Of a stretch of 64,000 nt of DNA, positions 10,973 to 60,984 are shown one piece after another; the stretch's first letter is position 1; every line of letters begins with the position of its first letter. The notes under the pieces were generated by a model. That model was not told where the DNA came from, ran no database searches, and saw nothing but the letters and a program-made list of their open reading frames with translations. This stretch comes from Nansenia antarctica (lineage: Eukaryota; Chordata; Actinopteri; Argentiniformes; Microstomatidae). The translations under genes were made by a program, and so were the position numbers. The stretch spans positions 1,015,500-1,079,499 of the forward strand of contig OZ022349.1 in assembly GCA_963989245.1 (NCBI GenBank), in the 5' to 3' direction.

Positions 10973-12145
10973 CAGGAGATGCTGGAGAGGGAGGGAGAGG
11001 GGGGGGAGAGGGAGAGGGAGAGGGAGGGAGAGGGAGGGAGAGAGAGAGAGAGGGAGAGGAGAGAGAGGGAGAGGGAGGGAGAGAGAGGGAGAGGGAGAGG
11101 GAGAGAGAGGGAGAGGGAGAGGGAGAGAGAGGGAGAGGGAGGGAGAGAGGGGGGGAGAGGGAGGGAGAGGGAGGAGAGGGAGGGAGAGGGGGGGAGAGGG
11201 AGGGAGAGGGAGGGAGAGGGAGAGGGAGAGAGGGAGAGGGGGGGGAGAGGGAGGGGGAGAGAGGGAGAGGGAGGGAAAGGGAGAGGGAGGGAGAGGGGGG
11301 GGAGAGGGAGGGAGAGGGGGGGAGAGGGAGACCAGACTCAGAGGGGTTGGTGGTGTGGATGAGGAGGAGGGGAAAGAGGGAGGGAGAGGGAGAGGGAGGG
11401 AGGGAGAGAGAGGGAGAGGGAGGGAGAGAGAGGGAGAGGGAGGGAGAGAGAGGGAGAGGGGGGAGAGGGAGGGAGAGGGAGGGGGAGAGAGGGAGAGGGG
11501 GGAGAGGGAGGCAGAGGGGGGGAGAGGGAGGGAGAGGGAGGGAGAGGGAGGGAGAGAGAGAGGGAGAGGGAGGGAGGGAGGGAGAGGGAGGGAGAGAGAG
11601 GGAGAGGGGGGGAGAGGGAGGGGGAGAGAGGGAAAGGGGGGGAGAGGGAGGGAGAGGGAGGGAGAGAGAGGGAGAGGGGGGAGAGGGAGGGAGAGGGAGG
11701 GAGAGAGAGGGAGAGGGGGGGAGAGGGAGGGAGAGGGAGGGAGAGAGAGGGAGAGGGGGGGAGAGAGAGGGAGAGGGGGGGAGAGGGAGGGAGAGGGAGG
11801 GGGAGAGAGGGAGAGGGGGGGAGAGGGAGGGGGAGAGAGGGAGAGGGGGGGAGAGGGAGGGAGAGGGAGGGGGAGAGAGGGAGAGGGAGGGAGAGGGAGG
11901 GAGAGGGAGAGGGAGGGAGAGGGGGGGAGAGGGAGAGAGAGAGAGAGGGAGAGGGAGAGGGAGGGAGGGAGGGAGAGGGAGAGAGAGGGAGAGGGAGAGG
12001 GAGAGGGAGGGAGAGGGAGGGAGCGGGGGACCAGAGGGGTGGGTGGTGTGGATGAGGAGGAGGGAGAGGGAGAGGAGGAGGAGGAGGAGGAGGAGAGGGA
12101 GGGAGAGGGAGGGAGAGGGAGAGGGAGGGAGAGGGAGAAACAGAC
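10973..12145. repeat. 1.2-kb polypurine (GGGAGA)n tract upstream of ngfr
   Basis: Nearly pure A/G on the + strand, built from GGGAGA, GGGAGGGAGA and GAGAGAGA. It is interrupted by two related short segments near 11330-11370 and 12025-12065 that share AGAGGGGTKGGTGGTGTGG and ATGAGGAGGAGG, suggesting internal duplication of a larger unit. It ends about 390 bases before the ngfr start codon. Long mirror-symmetric polypurine DNA can form triplex (H-DNA). ORFs in it are artefacts. Confidence 0.95.
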
Positions 12146-12532
12146 AGATGAATGTTGAAGCGGTGGGCGGGGGAGTGGAGAGAGAGAGAAGTGACTTCCT
12201 ATCAGTTGTGTGTGTGTGTGTGATTCTCTGCAGACTGTCTGATGAAGAGCAGCATGAATCCATGGACTGAATACTTTCTTTAAGAGACTTTAATAAGAGA
12301 CTTTAATAAGAGACTTTAATAAGAGACTTTAATAAGAGACTTCTTTGAAACACCAGAGAACCGGAGACAGAGACGCACGACCACCTGAGCGGGTCCGATG
12401 GAGCGACGCTCGTTGTGCATTGCGCTTTTCTTTGGAAATAAATGACTTTCTCATCGCATAGAGATTCTCTTAACAGTCCACAGACGTGTTGGACATTACA
12501 CACAGATCGGAGAAGAAGAAGCGGGATACAGA
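12146..12532 (+). promoter_or_regulatory. ngfr: candidate ngfr promoter / 5' UTR
   Basis: Non-repetitive stretch between the polypurine tract and the first coding exon. No canonical TATA box is clear. CTTTAATAAG, a weak TATA-like sequence, is repeated four times within 12282-12341. An in-frame TGA at 12443 precedes the start codon with no ATG between them, which supports the chosen start. The transcription start cannot be placed from sequence alone. Confidence 0.4.
12282..12341. repeat. 15-bp tandem repeat in the ngfr 5' region
   Basis: Four copies of AGAGACTTTAATAAG about 190 bases upstream of the ngfr ATG. Confidence 0.9.
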
Positions 12533-50625
<38,093 letters not shown>

Positions 50626-51450
50626 CAGGACAGCCGCTCGTTGACCCACAACAACAACAACGCCACAATGCTAAGACCGTCTCGCTGCAAAAAATCATTA
50701 GCCAAACCTTTCTCCCTAAACTCCCAAAAGCCAACGACATGATACATCCACGACGTGTGACAATCTTAACAAACTATGCAATTTATGAATGAAAACATCT
50801 GATCAAAGATGGTGATTACAGAAAAACAACACAACAACATAATCTGAGCGATTACACCGATAGCAAACTGTCGGATCCCTAAACGAAGGGCAAACAATTT
50901 GACGATTCCCACAGGCTGGTGGTAAATTCGCTGGTATCAGTCCACCATCCAACCAACACCTAACTTAAACTCTACATCTCTGTAGCCATGACATGTTTCA
51001 ACCCTCTTCTCAGACCAACTCTACGCATCGAGCTACACAAACTCATAATGCCATAATCTTAGTCACCGTCGTTGCACTGATCTCCTCAGAGCGTCCAGAT
51101 TGTACTTCTGTATTCTTTGTGTTACGCTCTCGACTGAATTCATCCTTTTCACATCTTCTGTCCGACAGTATCCAAGGTGTTCTCTCAGTACTGGTTTGTG
51201 CTGCTTTTGAGGAACTGTATTTGCATTTGTATTAATTTATTTTTTTTGCATTGTGTGCTCTTATTATTAACACTCGAGACTCTACTCTTTCTTTAAGTCC
51301 CTGTTCCATACAAACTGATTCGACCTTGAATTCGGGTCCCATTTTCACAAGTTCTGGTCTGTTTACAGCATACAGTGAACCCAACAGTTTCCTGGGTTAC
51401 CCTCTGTTATATCATTCATGTTCATGTTATTATATATATATATACACACA
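50626..51450 (+). other. ngfr: ngfr 3' UTR (extent unknown)
   Basis: Follows the stop codon and is largely unique sequence. No AATAAA was seen before about 51450. AATAAA-like signals occur later (near 54270 and 55256, with ATTAAA near 53291), so the transcript end cannot be fixed. Confidence 0.4.
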
Positions 51451-51524
51451 CAGGGTTCCTATCCCTTCGGTGTCGGTGACTTAACTTAAATCAAGAACAT
51501 TGAGTCCAATTAGTATGCATAGCG

Positions 51525-51566
<42 letters not shown>

Positions 51567-51651
51567 CGCTATGCATACTAATTGGACTCAATGTTCTTGA
51601 TTTAAGTTAAGTATGTATGCATAGTATGCATGTATGTTAGTATGCATAGCG

Positions 51652-51699
<48 letters not shown>

Positions 51700-51773
51700 C
51701 GCTATGCATACTAATTGGACTCAATGTTCTTGATTTAAGTTAAGTCACCGACACCGAAGGGATAGGAACCCTG
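51451..51773. mobile_element. nested palindromic MITE with (AT)n stems
   Basis: Outer ends CAGGGTTCCTATCCCTTCGG and CCGAAGGGATAGGAACCCTG are perfect inverted repeats. Arms of about 80 bases contain TTAAATCAAGAACATTGAGT and ATGCATAGCGC. Two (AT)n centres (about 51524-51566 and 51653-51700) are separated by a repeated right arm, so an inner hairpin unit has been duplicated. CAGGG ends suggest hAT-type mobilisation. Confidence 0.75.
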
Positions 51774-51804
51774 TGTGTATCTACAAGACAGAATATAACA
51801 GGCC

Positions 51805-51880
51805 ACGGGTTAGGTTTAGGGTTAGGGATAGGTTTAGGGTTAGGGTTAGTGTTAGTGTTAGGGTTAGGGATAGGGTTAGA
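51805..51880. repeat. telomere-like GGGTTA repeats, degenerate
   Basis: GGGTTAGG, GGTTTAGGGTTAGGGATAGG and similar units, about 75 bases. Confidence 0.7.
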
Positions 51881-52023
51881 TGTATCTACAGTACAGTATA
51901 TAAAAGGCCAACACTAATTTACCTTCCTCATTCTGCAAACATGGTGCATGAACAGGTGTTCCAGGTGTCAGGTAGACCACTCAGGACCGTAGCTATACCC
52001 ACTGCATCTTCAATAGCTTCATT

Positions 52024-52389
52024 TCAGTTCAAAAGAGTAAGAATATGCCATAGTTTATTTGCTAGATGACTGGAGGCTTCTGCCTGCCAGTACTGGATGT
52101 AGGTCATGAAAGTGTCCTTCACACCCCAGCCAGAGGCCATGGAGATAAAGAACCACAACAGCCTACGTGAGGACAAGGCTGAAGAACAACTCTGGCCAAA
52201 ATGGGAGTAGTCCAGAGGTCCAGAGGTTGTGTGGCTGAAATAATTCCACCCTGCATCTTTCTTTAGCCAAAGGGCTGAAACCCAGCTGGGTTCAGACTCA
52301 CACGTCCAGTCACCTTGACTCGCCCTGATGAACCAGAAGCCTGAGGTGACGTCTGCCAGTCTGAGAAGCTCCTTGTGGGGAGGTTTCAT
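52024..52389 (-). other. unidentified antisense ORF downstream of ngfr
   Basis: An open frame of 121 codons on the minus strand, beginning MKPPHKELLRLADVTSGFWF. It is Trp-rich and not low-complexity. No family was recognised, and no splice sites or neighbours support it. It could be a degraded transposon ORF or chance. Confidence 0.15.
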
Positions 52390-52785
52390 ACTATAAACAC
52401 CCCAGGCCAGCCAAGTGACCCCATCATATCATTCACAACAAAGTGTGACAAATCTAACTGATCTATTGCACAGACAACACCGCCATCCAGCATTAAGTTG
52501 TCCTGCCATTTAATTCAGATTCTTCCTGTAATGCCCCAATAAGGGAGACAAGTTAATTTGTGTGCAGCTCCTGTAGTTAGCAGCTAGGCTATGCTGGGGA
52601 ACGAGGGGGGGTCATCCCGATGTTCCCACAACCCCATGGTCCCACAGTTCTAATATTTTTTCATAGGTGGCGCTATTGTGACTGTTTAAAAAAACAAATG
52701 CACAATACAGATTTCACGAGATTTGGTGGAGAGGTGCAGCATGGAGCTAGGAAGGGACCCCTCAAATTTTGATCACGATTCCGAG

Positions 52786-52845
52786 GGTTAGGGTTAGGGG
52801 TTAGGGTTAGGGTTAGGGGTTAGGGGTTAGGGGTTAGGGTAGATG
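52786..52845. repeat. interstitial telomere-like repeat
   Basis: About nine units of GGGTTA or GGGGTTA in tandem (TTAGGGTTAGGGGTTAGGG style), + strand. Confidence 0.85.
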
Positions 52846-53653
52846 GATTGGTCAACCCAATGAGGAGAGAAGAGGCTTCAGACAGGCAGACACACGCATC
52901 CTTTTCTCTGTTATATAGTTAGATTACTTAGACGTGTGGGACCATCGGGCTGTGGGAACATAGACACGCTCCCCAACGAGGCTAGTCTGGGAAGCTGGGA
53001 TGGACACGGACAAGGTAGCCAAAGGATTTGATTGTTTATTCCAGTTTGATGGTTTCAGGGCAGGGAGGGTTACATTCTCATGTTCAGAGTTAGATTAATA
53101 GCTTAAGTTGGTTGCTGAAAAACAAACAGCTGTTGATGCATGGCTAAAGTCAGATATCTTTTTTTTAAGGGGGGTTGTGACTTGATGTCAATCACACCCT
53201 CATTCTCTTCCTGTGTAAACTGTGCCTACATTTCAGTTTTAGAGCGTTTTATGACCGGTAAAGAGGTTTGTGTTCCTCTTTAAACACTACATTAAAACTA
53301 AACCCTAACTCTGCCTCAGATGTCTTCACAAGTCAAAACACCCGTAATTTTTACATTTCCACACTTAAATCTTAAAAAAACATTGCTTCACTATGTTTAT
53401 TTAAATATCTTGTTTTCTTAAACCCTATTATATGAACTGTGGCTGGTCTGGATGTCTGACCCCTGGACCAGCACCAGAGCAGACTGTCTGGACCTGGTGA
53501 CTTGGAGGTCTATAGCGCAGGTCATTAACGCAACATGACTATAGCGCAGGTCATTAACGCAACATGACTCCAGTCTCTATCTGCTCAGCTCCATCTGGAA
53601 CACAACACTCACACCCTGGTCCTCTGCTCTGACCTACATTACAAACCACAAGG

Positions 53654-53702
53654 AATTCAGAACTCTTTCTCACACACACACACACACACACACATACATA
53701 CA

Positions 53703-53743
<41 letters not shown>

Positions 53744-53851
53744 TCAGAACTCATTCACACACACATACACACACACACACACACAGACAGAGACACACAC
53801 ACATACACACACACACACAGAGACACACACACATACAATTCAGAACTCTTT

Positions 53852-53898
<47 letters not shown>

Positions 53899-53919
53899 AC
53901 ACACACACACACACACACA

Positions 53920-53980
<61 letters not shown>

Positions 53981-53985
53981 ACCAC
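53654..53985. repeat. composite (CA)n array with AATTCAGAACTC units
   Basis: Three repeats of AATTCAGAACTCTTTCTCAC (one reads CATTCAC), each followed by a long CA run: a higher-order repeat of about 90 bases. ORFs in it are artefacts. Confidence 0.95.
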
Positions 53986-54738
53986 TTTGAATACCACTCC
54001 TACAGGACTAACATGCTGGTTAATCCAGAAGAACAATATTGAACATCTCCATGTCACCACAGACTGAATCTGTGTAAAACATCTCTTATCTGAAACATGT
54101 CATATCTGAAACATCTCATATCTGAAACATCTCATATCTGAAACATCTCTTATCTCCTGTGTATGCTGAGGTCAAGAAGTGCCGCATGAAAAAAAAAACT
54201 AGCAACTCATATTCAACTAATACACTTCATATTCAAAACAAGCATACTTGAGTCAGTAACTGTACATAAAATAAATCATTCAGTTCATTTGAATGATGAA
54301 TCATTCTTCAGGACGTGAAACTCTCAAATCCTGGTTTCTCTAAAAGGAGGATAGATAGACGTGTTTCCTTTATTGAGTCAGAGTGAGATGTGTCTGAGGT
54401 AAACAGAGGTGGACTAGTAGTAGTAGGTGGCAGGGTTTGAACCCCCGGCCGCTAAGGGGCGTCCAGTGTGTTGTCAGCAGTACTAACCCATGGGCTAAAT
54501 GTTCAGCACCAAGGTGTTTGTTTTGGTATATTTTATTGTTTCATTTCTCAGGGTGCAGCTTGTTTAGTGTCGTCTGCTTGGATCAAAGCTTGGTTCATAC
54601 AGATGAGTGTGTCATGGAAGGTTATGAAGACCATCAGTGGGTAAGACTGTACTAAGCTTATTAGGAGCATTAGATCATGAATTGAATAGCACAAATCCCA
54701 GATTGTGCCTTTAATGCTAGGTGTTAAAAAGCTAAACG

Positions 54739-54748
54739 GCCATATCCG

Positions 54749-54780
<32 letters not shown>
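54739..54780. repeat. (ATT)n microsatellite
   Basis: About 12 ATT units. 54781-56093 shows no recognisable gene. Confidence 0.95.
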
Positions 54781-56101
54781 CCATTCGTACATAATGGCAG
54801 GATGCATGTTAAGGCAGGTGTGAATGGGGTCCGTGTCTGGAGCCCCATGCCTATATGTACTCTGTAGTACACCACTAGTTTACTGAGCCTAATTCAGTAG
54901 CTTGACTAATGAAGGTCTGTGTTTCTAATAACTTGTTATTCTATGTTTATTCTCTTTATTTCTACAAAGCTAGATGATAGCACTTAGCCATGTAAATACT
55001 GTGTGTGTTCTGTGTTGTGCATCACAAGTGCCTGGGAGCTGGTTCAGGTCTCCGTTGATGTCGTTATGTTAATTAAGTACGTTTTGTATTTTTTTGTATA
55101 ATTAATATGTTTATAATTGTTTATCGATGGTTGTATTTTTTTATTTGGAGCCTTGCTGTACTCAGTCTATTGACAGTGATTCCATCCAACTTTGCCTCAA
55201 CTTTGCCATTGGTCCAATGGTTGCACCCTATTTCAATTACGCATCAGCCACAGCCAATAAATAGCCTGTCTTCTAGACCAATGTTCATACACCGTATCAG
55301 TTCTGCCTGGGGCTAAATGTCTTATATCCATGTATACTGTAATATATAGCCAATATAGTGCCCACAGAGTTTGTACATCATCATGGCGTTGCAGTAATTA
55401 GACACATGTAGCAATATGAGCCTGTTTACACCTGCTATTAAAGGGATGGTGCACTATTTTGACACTTAAATCTGTACTTTTGTTGTTTTTAATGTGTGGC
55501 AGTTGATCATTGATCCAGTTGGTTTTTAAGGTCACAGTTATTTAGTTGGTTGAATCTTCATTTATGTGCCTATATTTCACCTGGTAATTGAGATTTCCAG
55601 AATATAGCAAGCACAGCTCATCAGAAAGTCTGTGATAACGACCACTACTCTCCCTGTGGTGTGGAGGCGTTGGCCCTCTAGTGGCCAGACCTGGTATACA
55701 CATCCTCTCCTGTCAGCCTCAAACCAAGAGTTTGGCATATTCAGATAACGTCGAGAGACAACTTAAACAGGCCAATTAGGCCCAAATCGTCTCACATAGA
55801 GGTAAATATATAGGGAGTCGGAAGTCTTTGTGCCTCGCTGTTCCCAGTCAGAGAGTAGCCCTGACTGCAGTCCTGACTGTGATACTCACTGACAGCGATT
55901 CAAAAATAAATAAATAACCAATAAAGAGGACTGAATCCCCATTCCTCAGGTTATAGAGGTACACACACAGGGGCTCAAGCACCTCTGGACTTCTGCTGGG
56001 AGGTCCTGAGCTTCTAAAGCGTGTCGGCTGCTGGCCTGTAATTAGGTCCAACGCCCTTCAACTTATGTTCAAAGTGTGCAGGTGCTACCGTGACCTGACA
56101 C

Positions 56102-57420
56102 CAGTGGTGTAGTCTACGTGATACGCAGGACTACGCCGTATACCCACTAGGAACGGCCAAGGATTTGCGTATACCCACTAGAAAATGCGCGAGGATACGT
56201 AACGGCGTTTTGTGACAGAACTTTCACACTTTTATTCATAAAATTCACCCCGTCTGTGTTACGAAGCACTTACTTCGAACTTTTTGACATGTTTGTTATC
56301 GCATAACCAGTCGTTCAGAATGCTAGTCTCAGTATTTCCCCTACAATTGCCTTGGGGTGGGCGGGCCAGACCTCCACACACAGCTTCGGAGCTGGAGAAT
56401 GTTTTGTGTGCGCGTGCGCGTGCGACGCGAGAGACTTTTTTGCAGGGTGAAAGCTCTGCAGAAGAAAGTAAGCAAGTTGAAACATTAGCAAATATAATTA
56501 CTGTGTTCTGACAGAGAAAGTTGGTTCAAATTAGTCGTTATTATTGTGATTAGAAAGTGTCTGATTATAGTTTCATGGTGTGAATAATAGTGTCAAAGAA
56601 CTAGCTAGCTAGCTCAGAGGTGATGAGATGAGCTAGTCTGCTGCACACATGCCAGCTAAAGAGCTAACTGGAGGCACTTTATTATTTGACTTAAAGTAGA
56701 TATACAATCTTTCTTATTCTGCTAGAATTGGTCTTTATGGTAATACCATAATGGTATATTTACTGTACATGGACAGTGGATTGAAGCATTGGAACAAACC
56801 CTCACTCATTGGAAATGTCTGTTTTTTGTAGTTGGACATACGATTTTCTTACAGGTGAGAGAGTAAGTAAAGACAGTATCTGACTGCATTGCCCACAGCA
56901 ACCCAATATTCATAGAATGATGTTATGATTTGATATGAATTCAATGTATACCTCTTATTAAATTATAAATACTCTGGTTGTTATATTTGCCTTTTGGTTG
57001 ACAGCAAAAGAGGGAGAGAGGAGGATAGAGAGGGAGAGAATGAGAGAGAGCAGGATGGTGCTCTCTCTGCACACCAGAGAGAGAGAGCAAGAACCAGGTG
57101 AGAAAGTGGACATGTACGTAGTCAAGACCACATAAGTAGCCTTGAGAACCGATGGTTCTCGAGCCTAACGGCCCTTAGGGGGCAGGAGCCTATCTCCTGT
57201 TTCTGTAGCGTGAGGCAGCTTGATGTACAAGTACAGTCCATGCCGCCACCCCCCCCCCCCCCCCCCCCCCCCCAAGGCAGCAAACACCGGTGTAGATGCA
57301 TACTGTATGCATAAGTGAGTGTGGTGGTGCTTATGGGGTGTCGCTACGGGACAGGTGTCGCTCTGACTGGGAGGGCAAAGTCACAGTATACCCACTAGAA
57401 AAAACTAGACTACACCACTG
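56102..57420. mobile_element. hAT-like transposon with perfect 8-bp target duplication
   Basis: Ends CAGTGGTGTAGTCTA and TAGACTACACCACTG are perfect 15-base inverted repeats. CCTGACAC lies immediately outside both (56094-56101 and 57421-57428), the 8-bp duplication expected of hAT. Subterminal TATACCCACTAG motifs occur near both ends (56140, 56169, 57388). The interior is 1.3 kb with only a 75-codon ORF (56284-56511), GA-rich DNA and a C run at about 57248-57273. No hAT transposase was recognised, so it is probably non-autonomous. Confidence 0.85.
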
Positions 57421-58021
57421 CCTGACACACATGTGACCCCCCCCCCCCCCAGAACAAGGCCCTCAGTTGGGGCTCGGAGAGGTCTTAGAGAATGTGCTTT
57501 TGCTGCAGTGGATGTTTTTATAACATGTACTGGCAGGTTAGTTTAGAGATAGTGGGACTTGGGAATCTGGAAGTACAATGTAGGGCTTTCTATCACAACC
57601 TAACTTGAATAACATCAGTCAATCAATCAATCAACCAATCAATTCTTAAGATACCAAAGATTAAAAAAATAACCAACACAATACACATCACACAACTGAC
57701 AATCACTTAGAAGATATAAACACAAGGACAGCATTTACAAGCAGCAGTGTCCCCATCTAGGCTTACTCTCAATTGTGTCCAAATGATTTGTTGCACAAAG
57801 CGTGAACTCTACTGCACTTGACCCTGGGCAGTCGACACCAAAAGCTCCAAGGGAGAAGCTCCAGTTCATAATACAACGGGTGTCGGAAACGATCTGAACT
57901 TGTTCAGTTCGACCCAAACGGTCTTTGACATTTTAACAATATCGTTCACGGACGGTCATGAGTGGAGCTTGTGTTTAACTGATTACTTCACTTGCGTCTT
58001 AGCCTTTCCGTAGAACTTCAT

Positions 58022-58068
<47 letters not shown>
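58022..58068. repeat. (CA)n microsatellite
   Basis: About 23 CA units. Confidence 0.95.
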
Positions 58069-58071
<3 letters not shown>

Positions 58072-58332
58072 CACACATAAACTCAGCCACTGATAGGAAC
58101 CCATCCAGTCCCGACTACAAACCTACCTCTTCTCAATGTCTCATACACATACAGTTACATCAAATGATTTAACAGTGTAAAATACTAAGCGTTGTTTTAA
58201 CCAGCGTACTGTATTTGCATTTATTGTTGGACTCAATCATAACCGTCATAGCTGACACTATTACATGCACAGAAGAAGCCAACAAACTAATGTATTGTTT
58301 TCACTTTATAGACACATGTCTTCCCAACGGGA

Positions 58333-58536
58333 GTGAGGTCTAATGAGCGCAGGGTCTGCGGTTCGATTCCCGCCGACACATGTCGAGGTGTCCTTGGACA
58401 ATGAGCGGGCCGGCGCCTTGCCGCCATTGGTGTGTGAATGTGTGTGTGAATGGGTGAATGAGAGGCCGTTGTAAAGCGCTTTGGACTAAGGCGCTATATA
58501 AGTCAGTCTATATAAGTCAGTCTATATAAGTGCGGT
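58333..58536 (+). mobile_element. tRNA-derived SINE, copy 4
   Basis: The B-box GCGGTTCGATTCCCGCCG is well kept. The body has ATGTCGAGGTGTCCTTGGAC, and the tail TATAAGTGCGGTCCAT has a triplicated TATATAAGTCAGTC. The A-box end is missing. Confidence 0.75.
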
Positions 58537-58856
58537 CCATCATCACAGGACACCCTGTCAGTCGTAAACATGCCTTTTATTGGCAGTTTTGGCAGTTAGT
58601 GCGTTCCAGTCGAACACAACAACATGGTGGAATGTTCAGATAGAGATATGCTGTGTTGTGACAGACATGCCTCTCTCTGTCTCCCCCTCCATCACAAAGC
58701 CTCAGGACAGAGAGGCACTCTGCAACGTAAATGATTAATACACTACACACTCTGGTCATACACACTACTCTGGTGATATACACACTACACACTCTGGTCA
58801 TACACACTACTCTGGTGATATACACACTACACACTACTCTGGTGATATAATAATTT

Positions 58857-59066
58857 TAATTTAATAATTTTGCCATTTAGCAGACGCTTTTATCCAAAGC
58901 GACTTACAATTACGAATTACAGGGACATTCCCCCGGGAGTAACTGAGGGCTAAGTGCCTTACTCAAGGGCACACTAGTAGTGGTGTGGTTTCAGGCGGGA
59001 TTTGAACTCACAACCTTCCGATCACAAGTCCAACTCACTATCCACTAGACCACCACTACCCCCTAT
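58857..59066 (-). mobile_element. tRNA-derived SINE with L2 3' tail
   Basis: On + it starts with the inverted L2 tail (GCCATTTAGCAGACGCTTTT, then ATCCAAAGCGACTTACAATT). It ends with an inverted tRNA-like head (GGGATTTGAACTCACAACCT, and CTATCCACTAGACCACCACT). The tail matches the L2 at 14280-16060, the likely type of mobilising partner. Confidence 0.7.
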
Positions 59067-59116
59067 ACACACTACTCTGGTCATACGTACTCTACTCTCA
59101 TCAGGTCTGTGCTGCA

Positions 59117-59303
59117 GTATGGTCATGTACACAGTATGGTCATGTACACAGTATGGTCATGTACACAGTATGGTCATGTACACAGTATGGTCATGTACAC
59201 AGTATGGTCATGTACACAGTATGGTCATGTACACAGTATGGTCATGTACACAGTATGGTCATGTACACAGTATGGTCATGTACACAGTATGGTCATGTAC
59301 TGC
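59117..59303. repeat. 17-bp minisatellite, 11 copies
   Basis: Units of TATGGTCATGTACACAG, almost perfectly conserved. Confidence 0.95.
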
Positions 59304-59910
59304 CTGTGGATATTGAACCAAAGGGCATTCAAAACATAGTTATTGAAAGAGCTTAGGTCAGTGTTTATTTGCACTACACATCACTATTGAATGTAGGTAG
59401 GTTGGCACTTGGCAGTTACAATACGGAGCGTTGGCAAGGACATGTGTATGTGTTGTGTTGTTAATAGCAAATCTTAATATTAATAATCTGACTGAAGGAA
59501 TTTAATTCACACTATGTGCAAAGAAATACTCAGTTTGAGCTTTAAAATATCCCTGGTTGTAGACGGAGTTTTCCGGAGCCAGAGTTCTCCAAAGCCAGAG
59601 CAATTAAGTCAAGTAGGTTTAGAACAGCAAAACAGCTGGGGATCCTAATGACCCTCTTGCAAATCAATTTTCCACAGGTCTATATTTGAACAACATAGTT
59701 AAACCTCATTCACTGACTAAGACATCTCATATGTCCCAGAAGAGTCAGAAGTATAATCTGTTCAGCTCTGTTCACTCCTCACAAACACACTTCCACAAAC
59801 AATCAAAAGTATCTATGTATCACTGATGAGGATACGAGTGTCACGTGGTAAGGTAGAGGCTCTGAAGAGGGGCTCTTTGAGGACTTCTGTCTCCTGAAAG
59901 GTTGGTCGTT

Positions 59911-60315
59911 ATGAATGAATGAATGAATGAATGAATGGTCTTTATTGTCATTGCTACAGTACAGGTACCAAACAACGAAATTTAGGAGGGGTGGCTCCCC
60001 TGGTGTTAGGAAAGAGAAAAAAAAACACTTTAAAAAAAAAATCACAAGAAGGGAAGGAGCTGGTTTACATAAATAAAGGCTATGTACACTATCCACTGTA
60101 CTATACTGTACAGATAGACGACTAGGGTTGTCATATTGCACAATAGTGTTATTTCACATTTATTTAAAGTGTCGCAGTTTGCAGGCTTGAAATGTACATG
60201 TTTGTGCCTCAGCACTACACCTGATTTTTTCAGTCCAGCAGCTGCCATCAATCCGTCCAGACTGTCCAGGGCCCAGAACCTAGGTCTTTGCTGTGTTCAG
60301 GGCCTGGACGGTCCA
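59911..60315 (-). mobile_element. LINE 3' end, copy E
   Basis: (ATGA)n, then GGTCTTTATTGTCATTGCTA, extending to TTTGCTGTGTTCAGGGCCTG. Same subfamily as copies A and B. It includes the last codons of the RT ORF region near 60300. Confidence 0.75.
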
Positions 60316-60984
60316 AAGATCCCCTGAAAGCTTCTTAAACATTCGGTTAACTAGACCAAGGAGGTGGACATACATGGCCATTGTTTTGATTGAGCTCACA
60401 TGAGGGATGACCCGTACTGTAAATGTTACAACAGCCAGACCCCCTCCAACAGACAACAACTCAAGCGGGTTCGAAGGTCAAAAGCATCTCCAAATTGACT
60501 GCAGGCGAGAGAACATTCCTCCGTGGACTGGATGGACTCTTATGGTGATGTACGACGTGGTGTAGCGAGTCGGTGTATCTTCCCAAATGATCTCCCAGAT
60601 GTTGTGTTTAGTCACGGTTGACTGTAACAGTAAATCAAACCGACAGCTTTGAAGCAGAGTGGCTAACGGGAGGACAGTGGAGTCACAGTGAGTGATGTCT
60701 CCTCAGGTCAAAGTCGTAAACGTTGATGGGGCGGTATTATTGTGTTACTGGAAAAGCATGCGTTTTCAAAGGCGCGATCTGGGATTTGTTTTGCTGTTCG
60801 TTTCAATCCACGCGTAAGTAATGGGACAGCTAGTGAAGTGTTTGTTTCTTCTTTTGGTTGTAAGCTCCAAAGGTTTGGGTCTGAAATCAAACAATTAATA
60901 AGGTTAGAGTAAAGATGATTCTCAGTTTGTATTTGATGGTGTTGGTGTACATGTTGGTTTCAATGTTCAGAAATGACACCATGT

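Noticed and set aside
10896..12270. ORFs of 150-455 codons in the polypurine tract
   Set aside because: Gly/Arg/Glu or Ser/Leu/Pro low-complexity translation of (GGGAGA)n. The real ngfr exon starts downstream at 12533.
59002..59356. ORFs reading VMYTVWSCTQYGH repeats
   Set aside because: They come from the 17-bp minisatellite at 59117-59303, open in all three frames.
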